From Moniliophthora roreri (taxonomy: Eukaryota; Basidiomycota; Agaricomycetes; Agaricales; Marasmiaceae), in contig LATX02000228.1 in assembly GCA_001466705.2 (NCBI GenBank), forward strand, positions 186,001 to 250,000: DNA of 64,000 bases, read 5' to 3'. Positions 46,066-56,470 of the stretch are shown one piece after another. The translations under genes and the position numbers were made by a program. Below the pieces are notes generated by a model. It saw nothing but the letters and a program-made list of their open reading frames with translations. It did not search any database and was not told the DNA's origin. Each line of letters starts with the position of its first letter. Position 1 is the stretch's first letter.

Positions 46066-47124
46066 TTAGAGCTGCTCGACAATCTTGTCGGTGGCACCCA
46101 GCTCGTTGTTCTCCAACAAACTGGCTGCATCCATCTGGACCCTAGTACCAGCGCAACCTTCATCATCACCCTGTCGTCGGGCAAGCATAGCCTTGACTTT
46201 CGGGTTGTTCTGCCACTCGTCATTTGGAACAAAGATCTCTGACCCAATTTCGAGTGGGCCTGTAACCGAGCGGATGGTAAGGTTGCCAGCCGTCCTATAC
46301 TCGTAGACCTTGGCACGTCGGACAGGTGGCTTTCCTCCGGTGCTGAACCCGTCAAGGAGATCACGACGGCTGGGAGGTCTAGTTCCAGTTCGGAAGTCCG
46401 CATCAGGTGCCATGCCTGGGTTACGGCAGTAGGGCGCGTTATTAGGGTTCGTGAAAGCGACATTTATCAGGGTACCGTCGACACGACCAAAGGACTGGTA
46501 GAAAGCGCTCAAGGAACCGCCTTGACCTGCGTCGGACAATCAGGAATATGATCTGGTATCGTGATGGAACGCTGCACACTTACTCCTGCATTCGGCAGTA
46601 CTGACGCAGCGAGTCGTAGCGCCGGTAGCAACGAACCATCCGAGGTTGGGGCGGAGGGCGGGGTCAAGTCCATAGGTGCTGGCGAAGGGAAACTCATCAC
46701 AGCTGCACGAACAGACGTCAGCAACGAGACAACGCAAGAGGAGAGGACACCTACGTGACACGTGCGGGAGTATGCGGGGTCCTCGAGCACCTGTTCGGGC
46801 TGGGAACGCAACCAGCAGCTTGCCTGCGGCCTCTCCGATTGCGGGTGTCCGGGTCAAAGTGCAAGGGATTGTAGACCCTACGGTTGAGTGCGAAGCACTT
46901 TGGAAGGCGTAACTTGAGACTACATCCTTAGTTACAGCAAAAAGAGCATACACACCATGTTATTACATGTCTCTGCAAGTCTAATGAGCATTGGAACAGA
47001 CATATGAGAGCACGATGTACTCACCAGGTATAGTGTTACAGTTGAAGGTGACAGTGGCGCCAGAGACGGCCGCGATGAGATAGGCTGCGAGAGCGAAAAT
47101 CTGGAGGTAGCTCATGCTCATCAT
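46066..47124 (-). CDS. Secreted NucA/NucB-type deoxyribonuclease, copy A
   Basis: The start at 47124 gives the signal peptide MMSMSYLQIFALAAYLIAAV then SGATVTFNCNTIP. Short exons follow: ETCRDMCNNM, a Cys/Arg-rich exon ending CVPSPNRCSRTPHTPARVT, CDEFPFASTYG with TRCVSTAECRS, and the last exon QGGSLSAFYQSFGRVDG ending ATDKIVEQL at 46066. The CDE(Y/F)PFAST motif and the following R-C-V...QGG..S.FY are the signature of the NucA/NucB DNase domain known from Bacillus sporulation and competence nucleases and from secreted fungal proteins. A TATA-like TATAAAGG lies about 60 bp upstream (47182-47189, minus). Expected role: extracellular DNA degradation. The F for Y change in CDEFPF is conservative. 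Confidence 0.8.
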
Positions 47125-47454
47125 GGTGTGTGTCGAGAATAGGGCAGTAGAGTGCTGAAGTTTGTGGTGCAACAAACTGACCTTTATACTCTCGAGGTGT
47201 ACGTTCGAGCGCCCGTGAAACCAGAATGGATCCTATGAAGAGAAAAAACCCGGCCACAACTGGAGACGAAATACTGCTCAATTAGTCTGTAACGGCCGCT
47301 CATCATTTCCATCGGAATTCGAATGAATGGAAGGACAAGTGAAGTTACAGGATCCCGAATAATGGCTTAGCGAACTGCAAATTTGCTCATAGCATGCGAC
47401 CGTCCATGGAGTGTTCCACCCTATAGCACCCTATAGATTCCAAACCTACTAAAA
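47125..47454. other. Promoter side of nuclease copy A
   Basis: Matches the corresponding region of copy B (52293-52600) closely. It contains the TATA element; no other gene seen. Confidence 0.5.
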
Positions 47455-48097
47455 CTTGTCGGATGTGGGCCATCAACCTCGATGGCCAGTACGAGTCCTC
47501 CAGTGTTGTCGATTGGAACGTGTGGATATGATTTAGCGCCCAAAATGGCACCTCTTCATTCGGGATTGTCCGATCCAAGGGCGCCCGTCCATATAAGGAA
47601 ACAGCTATCCATGGAACATTACCAGCATTGCTAGCCATAGTACTGGTCAACGACCCTTCGAGTTGTTATCCCCGATTATGGCTGAGAATGGTGATGTTCA
47701 AGGGTATGTCTACGCTCCTCTCTATAGCGAGCTCTACCGTTCCACTATGATACGGTTCCGGTTTGAACAGCCAGATATCTGCCCACAGCACCCGGTTTTC
47801 TAGTCCTGCCACCCACCATCCCTTGCATACAGCGACGACGTCGTATACTGTTGGTTTGCAGGTGAGCAAACAAACTGAAAAGTCCAGAAACAGACGACGT
47901 GCCCATGAGAAATCCGAATGCGGCCTGGGTGCCCATGAAAACGCTCAAAACGGTAAGCATCAGGCTTCTGCGCCCAGCTGCTGGCGCCATCATACTGAAA
48001 AAGGGGCGAAAACCAACAAACCAATACTTTCCCCTCTAGTAAGATCGCCAAAAAAGGAGCGAAAGTGCGAATCCTCGTAATACTCGGACTCGTAATC
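47455..48097 (-). pseudogene. F-box protein gene fragment inserted only in duplication copy A
   Basis: Absent from copy B, where the flanking phrases (ACTAAAAC and CAGTTAGA) abut. On the minus strand it encodes YDVVAVCKGWWVAGLENRVL, WADIWLF, ELAIERSVDIPLNITIL, then, after a stop or short intron, NVPWIAVSLYGRAPLDRTIP. VC..W...AL/GL...LW..I and ERS.D.PL.I are typical of Agaricomycete F-box/LRR-like proteins. The N-terminal F-box and the rest of the C-terminus are missing. Confidence 0.55.
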
Positions 48098-48490
48098 AGT
48101 TAGACCTATATCGATTACATACATGAATGTCTTCGCTGTCTTGAGCCCAGGCACTCGAGGAATGCTATTTGAAAACACTGAAGCCTTCTCTGTCCTGGTC
48201 CTTGTACTGATAATTGATTTCGTTTGAATAGTCCAGTCTTCATTGAGGATAGTGATTTGAGCGACTTGGAAAAACTGTTATCCTTGCTAAGGTCACTGTG
48301 CTTTGGATCCAGCAGTGCAACATTTCACCTATCAGGTTGAACGTTGTGGTGTATACGTGAAATGCTACTTCTCTGACCTCACGAGGTCTCTCCAGCGCTC
48401 GTCTTGAGAAATACAAGCGTTTGTGGCGTATTGGAAAAGATTGTAGCTAGGCGAATAACAACTTTTCCGGGGTATGCATCAGCGCGAAGA

Positions 48491-48726
48491 GGTCGGATCT
48501 TTAGAGTTGGTCTCTTTGATTTTTGTTCGGTGTTTGAAGACCACCGGGGACAAAGAATGGAATTATTGGGCTTTGTGCAGAGCAGTCAATCAGTGTAGAA
48601 GTCAATGAGGTCGGATCTTTAGAGTTGGTCTCTTTTATTTTTGTTCGGTGTTTGAAGACCACCGGGGACAAAGAATGGAATCATTAGGCTTTGTGCAGAG
48701 CAGTCAATCAGTGCGGAAGTCAACGG
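48491..48726 (+). repeat. Two tandem 118-bp units upstream of DUF6924-like copy A
   Basis: GGTCGGATCTTTAGAGTTGG recurs at 48491 and 48609, each followed by the same CTCTTT(G/T)ATTTTTGTTCGG and GAAGACCACCGGGGAC. The same unit occurs upstream of copy B. Confidence 0.85.
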
Positions 48727-48887
48727 CCGTGCAGCTGCATCCTTCGCTTCACGATGGCGTCGAAATGATTCTTTCTACAAAGAACAAGGCTTGTGATATA
48801 GTCAGATGGTGTTTTGCGCGTGACATAGTATGACGCACCCAAGCTGAGAGCCTATAACGGCAGAAACCATCTCTTGCACCAACCACC

Positions 48888-49400
48888 ATGACTGCGACCA
48901 AAGATTCTGTACTGCTCTACACCACGCACAGGGCGCTCTTGCCTGAAGTCCCCAGCCTTGTAGACCAGCTCAATCAGCCTAATAGGCAATTCACACAACC
49001 CTATAACCTCCCGGATGTCATCCAGCCAGCACCATTTCCCAACGAGGACCAAATCGGTGCATCACTTGATATCCTTAATGAAAAGCACCACAGTTGGATT
49101 GCGCAGAATGACCTAGACGTGAACATGGCACCAAATGCATCATTGTTCATCGTGGCGGACAAGGACACGTTGGATAATCGCACTGTTCAAGTTGTGTACC
49201 TCGGATCAGATGTCGAAAATGATGAGAAAGGGATATGCTGCGAAGCCCGATTTCTGTTGCGGTACAGGTGTTCACCACGATCGACGGAGGCCAACAGGGA
49301 TGGGATGAATTCCTGTATCAAGCGCGGGCGAATGGTGGGGTTATACCGTCGGCATAGGCGAATCGTTAGTTCACGAACCATGACTGGGGAAGGGTATTGA
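48888..49400 (+). pseudogene. DUF6924-like gene, copy A, frameshifted
   Basis: The first 113 codons are nearly identical to copy B (MTATKDSVLLYTTHRALLPE, NASLFIVADKDTLDNRTVQV). At about 49226 the sequence is 4 bases shorter than B, shifting the frame; the predicted tail (ICCEARFLLRYRCSPRS...) is therefore unrelated. In the old frame the homologous stretch continues, but a further segment of about 130 bp is missing near 49353. Probably inactive unless the shortened N-terminal part has a function. Confidence 0.7.
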
Positions 49401-49540
49401 GGAATTGTTGTGGGGTTCCGGTGGAGCCAAGAGACGATTTTAATGCACCATGTATTGTATCCCCTATGCATCCACAGAAAACACATACTGGAAAGGTAAC
49501 TTTAGCAGACGAGCATGATGCGCGTTGGAATCCATAATCA

Positions 49541-50778
49541 ACATCAGCACCTATGGTGCCCAGGTAAAAGGTCATAGTAGAAGGCACGGTCCGGGTGGTT
49601 TCCGCATCAAAAGCCTGTACACGAATATCTTCTCTATCTTCCTCTCAGAAACCTCCAAGCCATCCTTCCCGAGTCGCTTTCCTTTTTAGATCGTCCACGT
49701 TTCACCATTCCCTTTCAAGAAAAATAATAAATCACGCCATGGTGTCGTTGTCGCCTCCCGCCTTCTTCCGCAACCGTCGCCGACCTCCTCCATTTCGCCC
49801 TCAATCTGGCTTCAATCTGCTCATCTTGGGTCATTCAGCCAAATTCAGTATCAATGACTCTATGATGACGACCCTGCAATGATAGTCTCGGGCCTCAGGT
49901 TTCAGCAGATCAAAAGCTCATGTTTTTTCACCTTTGGTTGGGCTAACGCAGGGAGGCTAACGCATTGGGGGATTCGGGTTCCAGCATTGATGATGGTTTG
50001 TTGAGAGGTGATCCGTGAAATGCAGTGACTTACTGGTACGTACACCTGCTAGTTCAGTGAAAGGATCACGGGCACTGATTTCTGTATTCTTCCCCCTAGG
50101 ACTGTCCATGATGCCTTCAGCCCTAATATGTTCTTTTACACTAGTCATCTCCGTCCCTAGAACTCCCTCCTGAGCTCTGTTATTATCATTTTCTTGTCTT
50201 TCCATACGAATAGAAGGATCAAATTTTCTTACCACTCATGACACCACTATGGAATTCCGGACTACAGCAGCACCCTCTTTGCCTTTTCAACAACACAGCA
50301 TTTCTTCTGAGGATTCGGTTCCTTTGACACCTGTCGGCTCAATCACCGAGCGTAAGTCAGACGAGTTCGGTGACCCCACTTTTTGCTGTCAGTTTTGCTC
50401 TCTTTTGTGCATACTCGATGCCCGGGAATACATGGATGCCAGGGTATCGCTGAGTGGTGCTACCAAACCCCCTGGCGGCTTGTTCATACTCATCAAGGAT
50501 GATTCGCACTGGCTGCTGCAATTCAGTATCCAGACCATCAAGCGCATCCGAAAACAAAACGATCGACCCTCCGCCTCCTTTCCCTCCCCCCTGATTCCTC
50601 AACAACCCGTCGTAATTTTTTCCGGGTTTTGCTGATGGTGCAATATATTATCCTCGCCGCCTCGTCTGTTGATTAGCAAAAAAATTCAAGGTTTGTCAAC
50701 GGTAACGGTGGCTTGCGGGATTTGCCGCTACTTCCCCGCTACTTCGCAAGGAGTCGGGGATGCGCCTCCTGGCGCGTT
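49541..50778. other. Spacer between the duplicated cassettes
   Basis: Frames at 49957-50235 (-) and 50249-50635 (+) are divergent and open. The plus one contains REYMDARVSLSGATKPPGGL and LFILIKDDSHWLLQFSIQTI, but no family is recognised. They could be small genes; evidence is weak. Confidence 0.25.
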
Positions 50779-51244
50779 GCGATTCTATAGTATCCGGTCA
50801 TCATCCGTGTCATCCAATCATCCTGTCAAGACTCAAGGCCCCTGAATCGAGCTGAATAGGCCGGTAACTTTCGGCAAATTGATGACTTCTGTCACCTGTG
50901 CAACGATTCGGAACATCTCAACCTGCTGGGAAAAAAAATCTGTAACTACATACCATGAGTCGTAACTCCGTCAGTACCTGGGCGACTGTCAGGCCGTGCT
51001 TGACAGTGTGCGTATGGACATTAGTGGACTAGCTTTAAAACGCATAGCCAGACTTTCTGTTGCTATCTACGCAGTAGTGTTCTGGATGATGTAACTTGTT
51101 TCTGTTCATCGAGAAGATGGACAGGTTAAATAGATTCGCATTCAACATACACAGTGAGTTATTTCTTTGTACAGAGGCAGAGAATGGAAACGAAAGTTGT
51201 AGGTTAGAAGCGTGGATTCCAGGCCCGAGCATCGCGCTTGGCAA

Positions 51245-52292
51245 TTAGAGCCGCTCGACAATCTTGTCGGTGGCACCCAGCTCGTCGTTCTCCAACAAAC
51301 TGGCTGCATCTATCTGAACCTTACTACCAGTGCAGCCTTCGTCATCATCCTGTCGTCGGGCAAGCATAGCCTTGACTTTCGGGTTGTTCTGCCACCCGTC
51401 GTTTGGAACAAAGATTTCTGACCCAATTTCAAGTGGGCCTGTAACCGAGCGGACGGTACGGTTGCCAGCCGTCCTATACTCATAGACCTCAGCACGTCGG
51501 ACGGGTGGCTTTCCCCCGGTGCTGAACCCATCAAGGAGATCACGACGGTTGGGAGGTGCACCTCCAGTTTGGAAGTCCGCATCAGGTGCCATGCCAGCGT
51601 TGTTACAGTAGGGTGCGACCGTGCTGGAATAGTTCTCGACGACGACGTCTACCTGGGTACCATCAACACGACCAAAGGACTGGTAGAAAGAGCTCAAGGT
51701 ACCACCTTGGCCTGCGTGGGACAATCAGAAATATGATCTGGTATCGTGATGGAACGCTACACTTACTGCTGCATTCGAAAGAACTGACGCAGCGGGTCGT
51801 AGCGCCGGTGCCAGAGTACCATCCGCCGTTGCCAGTTCCATGGGTGCTGGCGAAGGGATACTCGTCACAGCTGCATGGACAAATGTCAGCAACGAGACAC
51901 CACAAGAGGAGAGGACACCTACGTGACGCGTTGAGGAGTAGGCGGGCTCGTTGAACACCTATTCGGGTTGGGAAGGCAGCCAGCAGCTTGCCTGCGGGGT
52001 CCCCGATTATTAGTGTCCGGGTCAAAGTGCATGGCAAAGTAGACACCACGGTTGGACGCGTAACACTTTGGAAGGCGTAACTTGAGACTACGTCCTTAGT
52101 TACGACAAAAAGAGCAAACATACCATATTATTGCATGTCTCTGCAGGTCTGATGAGCATCGTAACAGACATACGAGAGCATGATGTACTCACCAGGTATA
52201 TTGTTACAGTCGAAGGTGACGGTGGCGCCAGAGACGGCCGCGATGAGATAGGCTGCGAGAGCGAAAATCTGGAGGCGGCTCGTGTTCATCAT
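51245..52292 (-). CDS. Secreted NucA/NucB-type deoxyribonuclease, copy B
   Basis: Same exon layout as copy A. The start at 52292 gives MMNTSRLQIFALAAYLIAAV and SGATVTFDCNNIP. Key exons encode CDEYPFASTHGTGNGGWYSG, TGATTRCVSSFECS and QGGTLSSFYQSFGRVDG, then APYCNNAGMAPDADFQTGG, EYRTAGNRTVRSVTGPLEIG and the end ATDKIVERL. The canonical CDEYPFAST motif is intact. Six or more Cys residues in the mature part suggest disulfides. A TATA-like TATAAAGG about 60 bp upstream (near 52346-52353) matches copy A. Likely secreted DNase; the target (food, biofilm, host or competitor DNA) is unknown. Confidence 0.85.
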
Positions 52293-53493
52293 GGTGGGTC
52301 GAGAGTAGGGCAGTAGAATGCTGAATTTTGTGGTGCAACAAACCGGCCTTTATACTCTCGAGGTGTACGTTCGAGCGCCCGTGAAACCGGAATGCATCCT
52401 ACGAAGAGAAGTTAACCGGGCCATAACCAGAGACGAAAGCCTGCTCACTTAGTCTGTAATAGCCGCCCATCATTTCCATCAGAGTTCGAATGAATGGAAG
52501 GACAAGTGCTGTAGGATCCCGAATAATGGCCTAGCGAACTGCAAATTTGCTCATAGCATGCGAACCTCCATGGGGTGCTCTACCCTATAGATTTCCAACC
52601 CACTAAAACCAGTTAGATCTATGTCAATTACATGAATGTCTTTGCTGTCTTGAGCCCAGGCATTCGAGGAATGCTATTCGAAACCACTGAAGCGTTCTCT
52701 GTTCTGGCCCTTGTACTGATTTCGTTGAAATGATCCAGTCTTCATTGAGGACAGTAGTTTGAGTGACTTGAAAGACTGTTATCCCTGCTAATGAGATGGC
52801 TTAGAGCTCGAGCGGCTGCAGTCACGGGTCACTGTCCTTTAGATCCAGCAGTGGAACATTCCTTGCACTGCTCACGTCTCGCCTATCAGGTCGAGCCGTG
52901 CGGTGTATACGTGAAATACCACCTTTCTGACCTCACGGGGTCTCTCTAGCGCTCGTCTTGAGAGATACAGGCGTTTGTGGCTGACTGGAAAAGATGGTAG
53001 CTAGGCGAATAGCAACTCTTCCGGGGTATGCATCAGCGCGAAGGGGTCAGATCTTAAGCCCGTTAAAGTTAGTCTCTTTGATTTTTGTTCGGTGTTTGAA
53101 GACCACGGGGACGAAGAATGGAAGTATTAGGCTTCGCGGAGAGCAATTAATCAGTGTGGAGTCGAGTCTTCGTTTCGAGAGCGCCGAAATGATTCCTTCT
53201 ACAAAGAACAAGGCTTGTGATATAGTTTGAATAGTCCGGTCTTCATTGAGGATAGTGATTTGAGTGACTTGGAAAAACTGTTATCCTTGCTAAGGTCACT
53301 GTGCTTTGGATCCAGCAGTGCAACATTTCACCTATCAGGTCGAACGTTGCGGTGTATACGTGAAATACTACTTCTCTGACCTCACGAGGTCTCTCCAGCG
53401 CTCGTCTTGAGAAATACAAGCGTTTGTGGCGTATTGGAAAAGATTGTAGCTAGGCGAATAACAACTTTTCCGGGATATGCATCAGCGCGAAGA

Positions 53494-53715
53494 GGTCGGA
53501 TCTTTAGAGTTGGTCTCTTTGATTTTTGTTCGATGTTTGAAGACCAACGGGAACAAAGAATGGAATCATTGGACTTTGTGCAGAGCAATCAATCAGTGTC
53601 GAAGTCAACGAGGTCGGATCTTTAGAGTTAGTCTCTTTGATTTTTGTTCAGTGTTTGAAGACCACGGGGACAAAGAATGGAATCATTAGGCTTTTACCAG
53701 AGCAATCACTGTAGA
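53494..53715 (+). repeat. 118-bp tandem units upstream of DUF6924-like copy B
   Basis: Units start at 53494 and 53612; a third, more diverged unit lies near 53047. The flanking 250-bp block (52930-53230) is itself partly duplicated at 53350-53500. Confidence 0.8.
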
Positions 53716-53873
53716 AGTCAACGGCCGTGCAGCTGCGTCCTTCGCTTCACGAGAGCGCTGAAATGGTTCCTTCTACAAAGAACAAGGCTTGTGATATAGT
53801 CAGATGAAGTTTGCGCGTGACGTTAGTATGACGCACCCTATAACGGCAGAAAGCATCTCTTGCACCAACCACC

Positions 53874-54425
53874 ATGACTGCGACCAAAGATTCAGTACTG
53901 CTCTACACCACACACGAGGCGCTCTTGCCTGAAGTCCCCAGCCTTGTAGACCAGCTCAATCAGCCTAATAGGCAATTCACACAACCCTATAACCTCCCAG
54001 ATGTCATCCAGCCAGCACCATTTCCCGACGAGGACCAAATCGGTGCATCACTTGATATCCTTAACGAAAAGCACCGCAGTTGGATTGCGCGGAACGACCT
54101 AGACGTGAACATGGCACCAAACGCATCATTGTTCATCGTGGCAGACGAGGACACGTTGGATAATCGCACTGTTCAAGTTGTGTACCTCGGATCAGATGTC
54201 GAAAATGATGAGAAAGGGTATGATGTGTTGCGAAGCCCGATTTCTGTTGCAGTACAGGTGTTCACCACGATCGATGGAGGCCAACATGGATGGGACGAAT
54301 TCCTGTATCAAGCGCAGGCGAATGGTGGAGTTATACCGTCGTCCGGGTCGGAAGCACCACCAGCGGCTTCGGAAGAAGAGTCTCCAAGAACTCGGAAGAC
54401 GCTTCCGACAAAGTCTCGGGACTGA
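53874..54425 (+). CDS. DUF6924-like protein, copy B (intact)
   Basis: A single-exon 183-codon frame. It begins MTATKDSVLLYTTHEALLPE and continues DILNEKHRSWIARNDLDVNM, NASLFIVADEDTLDNRTVQV, VYLGSDVENDEKGYDVLRSP, AVQVFTTIDGGQHGWDEFLY and a Ser/Glu-rich tail. The order LLL(Y/R)T, then (S/F)LF(I/V)AD..T, a V..(V/D)L strand, R.P......I....W.EF and G...G fits the DUF6924 family known from bacteria, where it has no assigned function. No signal peptide, so cytosolic. It is divergently oriented to the nuclease gene 1.58 kb away and was duplicated with it. Family assignment is from pattern memory and should be searched. Confidence 0.6.
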   Translation: MTATKDSVLLYTTHEALLPEVPSLVDQLNQPNRQFTQPYNLPDVIQPAPFPDEDQIGASLDILNEKHRSWIARNDLDVNMAPNASLFIVADEDTLDNRTVQVVYLGSDVENDEKGYDVLRSPISVAVQVFTTIDGGQHGWDEFLYQAQANGGVIPSSGSEAPPAASEEESPRTRKTLPTKSRD

Positions 54426-54650
54426 ATGGTCCCTCAAAAGGGAGGGTCCATGGCGCATAGCCGAATCATTAGGTTATGAGTTGGAGGGTTCCGGTGAAGC
54501 CGAGAGACGATTTTAAATGCATCATGTATTGTATCCCCTATGCATCCACAGAAAACACATATTGCCATTTGTATGCAAGCAGAGTAGCACTAAGGAATCC
54601 TTATTCCGTGCTCAGAAGGGTAACTTTAACAGACGAGCATTGGAATCCGT

Positions 54651-55096
54651 AATCGAGTATCCGCCATGTTCATTAAAGCGTACTGCGCTGCATCGGAAGA
54701 TCCTTTCTCCTTGGGGTCCAAACAGGGTCCAAAGATTCTGAACCCGGTTCTCGCGGATTAAACATGCTCGCGCGATATGATTTCCATGAGAAGAGGTGAA
54801 ATGTTTTCGAAGGATTCAAGCAATGTCAATAAGATTCATGTGGTCATCGCATAGCGTTGGGGGTTCCGTTGGAGGTTCCGTTGGGGGTTCATCTATATTG
54901 CTCTGATTAGTCGGGGTTCTTTTTTGTGTCTAAGGAAGTATAGGCATACTGACTCTTCATCGCTAAAAATATTTCTCCGTAGTCGGTTGCGTAGTGTGCA
55001 CTTAGAGCTCGGAGTCGAAGGTGAGCGCGCTCGAGCCCTGAGGGAAGGTTGGAAGTGAGTGTGACCAGTGTCACACTCACTTCTCTCATCTTGACC
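54651..55096. other. Intergenic, promoter of vma9
   Basis: A minus-strand frame (54907-55176) overlaps the first exon of vma9 antisense and has no motif; rejected as a gene. Confidence 0.4.
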
Positions 55097-55429
55097 ATGG
55101 CGTCAGCTTGGCCCGTGCTGTTCATGCTGATTATCGTTGCAGCACTCATGACTTGCGCAGCACTATTTACTCCCAAAGGACCGCAACAAGTGTAGGGTTC
55201 TATAGTCTGTGGAATTTGACTTTTGGTTGCTCATGTAAATGCAAATATAGGGTCATTCGAACGGCTCTCATGCTTGCATTGGCCGCTTGCTACCTTATGT
55301 GGATGGTCACCTACATGGCGCAGCTGCATCCTCTTATTGGTGGGTTATTGCGGCCTTCTGAATGTCTCAGTCAACGCTGAGGATGTTCTCTTTTCAGCTC
55401 CTGAGGTATCACTGGATAAGGAAGCATAA
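55097..55429 (+). CDS. vma9: V-type ATPase subunit e
   Basis: Three small exons (55097-55191, 55251-55339, 55398-55429) give a 71-residue protein with two hydrophobic helices: MASAWPVLFMLIIVAALMTC then AALFTPKGPQQVVIRTALML, ALAACYLMWMVTYMAQLHPL and a short tail IAPEVSLDKEA. The FTPKGP turn and the CYLMW..TY.AQLHPL signature identify subunit e (Vma9) of the V0 sector, needed for assembly of the vacuolar proton pump. Length matches the usual 70-80 residues. The first intron must start at GTAGGG (55192) to keep frame. Confidence 0.95.
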
Positions 55430-55629
55430 CAGAGGCAGTTCTGGACTACGGACTTGGTTATCGGGGTTTTTGTTGTTATACCAAGTACGTGTGGCAGTGG
55501 TTCAGCACAATGTGGATGCGCAAGCTGACGGTCAGTTTACAGTCTGTAATACTGTTACATACAATACAGCTTAATTATGCGTCTTATACGTGGCCCATAA
55601 GAAATGAAGAGTTCAGGCAGAAAAAAAGT
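55430..55629. other. 3' flank of vma9
   Basis: No gene seen. Confidence 0.4.
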
Positions 55630-55971
55630 TCATGAAGTAGTATCATCACTCGTCTCCATTCCATCCAGCAGTCGAGCTGGCGCTGCCTGGCAGCCAATTG
55701 CTGAATTCGCCCTATGATTTACCGCGTTTTTCCATTCACCCCAGGATTCCCTTACATCATCTTCGTCCTCATTCCACGAAACGTCTCCTTCGCCGCCAAT
55801 ACTCGTTTCTTCTCCACCACCACTAGTTTCACTTCCAGGATAACCATATTCTGATTTGTAACCCTCCTCCGGATTCCAGCCTGCAGGCATGTATTCAAAC
55901 GACCTATGCTTTGTAAGGCGCATATTCCACTGTTGTAGATCGGAAGAGCAGACCTCGTATAAGCTGACCAT
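55630..55971 (-). CDS. Hypothetical acidic protein or exon
   Basis: A 113-codon frame with an acidic Gly/Ser/Glu-rich half (GDVSWNEDEDDVRESWGEWK). No signal peptide, domain or clear splice partner. Its upstream part contains a 13-base match to a sequencing adapter (55937-55949), so the 5' end may be artefactual. Confidence 0.25.
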   Translation of the reverse strand: MVSLYEVCSSDLQQWNMRLTKHRSFEYMPAGWNPEEGYKSEYGYPGSETSGGGEETSIGGEGDVSWNEDEDDVRESWGEWKNAVNHRANSAIGCQAAPARLLDGMETSDDTTS

Positions 55972-56470
55972 TTACCTCCACTCACAATTTCGTCACCGCC
56001 GTCAAAGGAGAAGCACCCTCGTTGAGGTTCTATTGTGTCCTAGCATGCCCGAATCAAACCCGAGCCAACTGAGTACAGAGAGACTGATCCCTGGCGTGGT
56101 CGTCCAAGTCTAGTCATTCACCCTGCAAACGACGAGAAACTCACTATGACTTCGTGCTTACTAGTCGTCAAGCCCTCCCATGGGCAGCCAGATTTGGTTC
56201 TTCGCTTCCAGTGCGATCGTGTACGACAGAAAGTTGCTTGAGGCCTTGTTCAATCAATTGGGTCCGGCCGCAGCAATATCGTGGTCAATGACAAGAGGGT
56301 CGGACTGGAAAACCTAGACTCCGAATATTTCCTTTCTCTTCAAACCCTCGTGCTTTCTCGTTTTACCACAAGAATGCTTGGCGGAAGCTTCAACTTCACG
56401 GCGAGTGCAAGGTATGCCGCTCTTAGATCACCAGAGATCATCAAACCAATGCTCATTGTGGACAGTAAGC
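55972..56470. other. No gene supported
   Basis: 3' side of the methyltransferase gene; the open frame 56281-56607 (+) overlaps it antisense. Confidence 0.3.

Larger units (their letters stand above)
45611..49540. repeat. Segmental duplication, copy A (nuclease plus DUF6924-like cassette)
   Basis: Aligns with 50779-54650 from the phrase TATAGTA(C/T)CCGGTCATCAT through both genes to about GACGAGCAT. The main differences are a 643-bp segment present only in A (47455-48097), extra tandem units in B upstream of the plus-strand gene, and about 130 bp missing from A near 49353. The two copies are in direct orientation, about 1.2 kb apart. Confidence 0.85.
50779..54650. repeat. Segmental duplication, copy B
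   Basis: Direct-repeat partner of 45611-49540. Both genes of this copy have intact frames, so B is the better-preserved copy. Confidence 0.85.

Noticed and set aside
54907..55176. 89-codon minus-strand frame
   Set aside because: Antisense to vma9 exon 1, with no motif; vma9 explains the conservation there.
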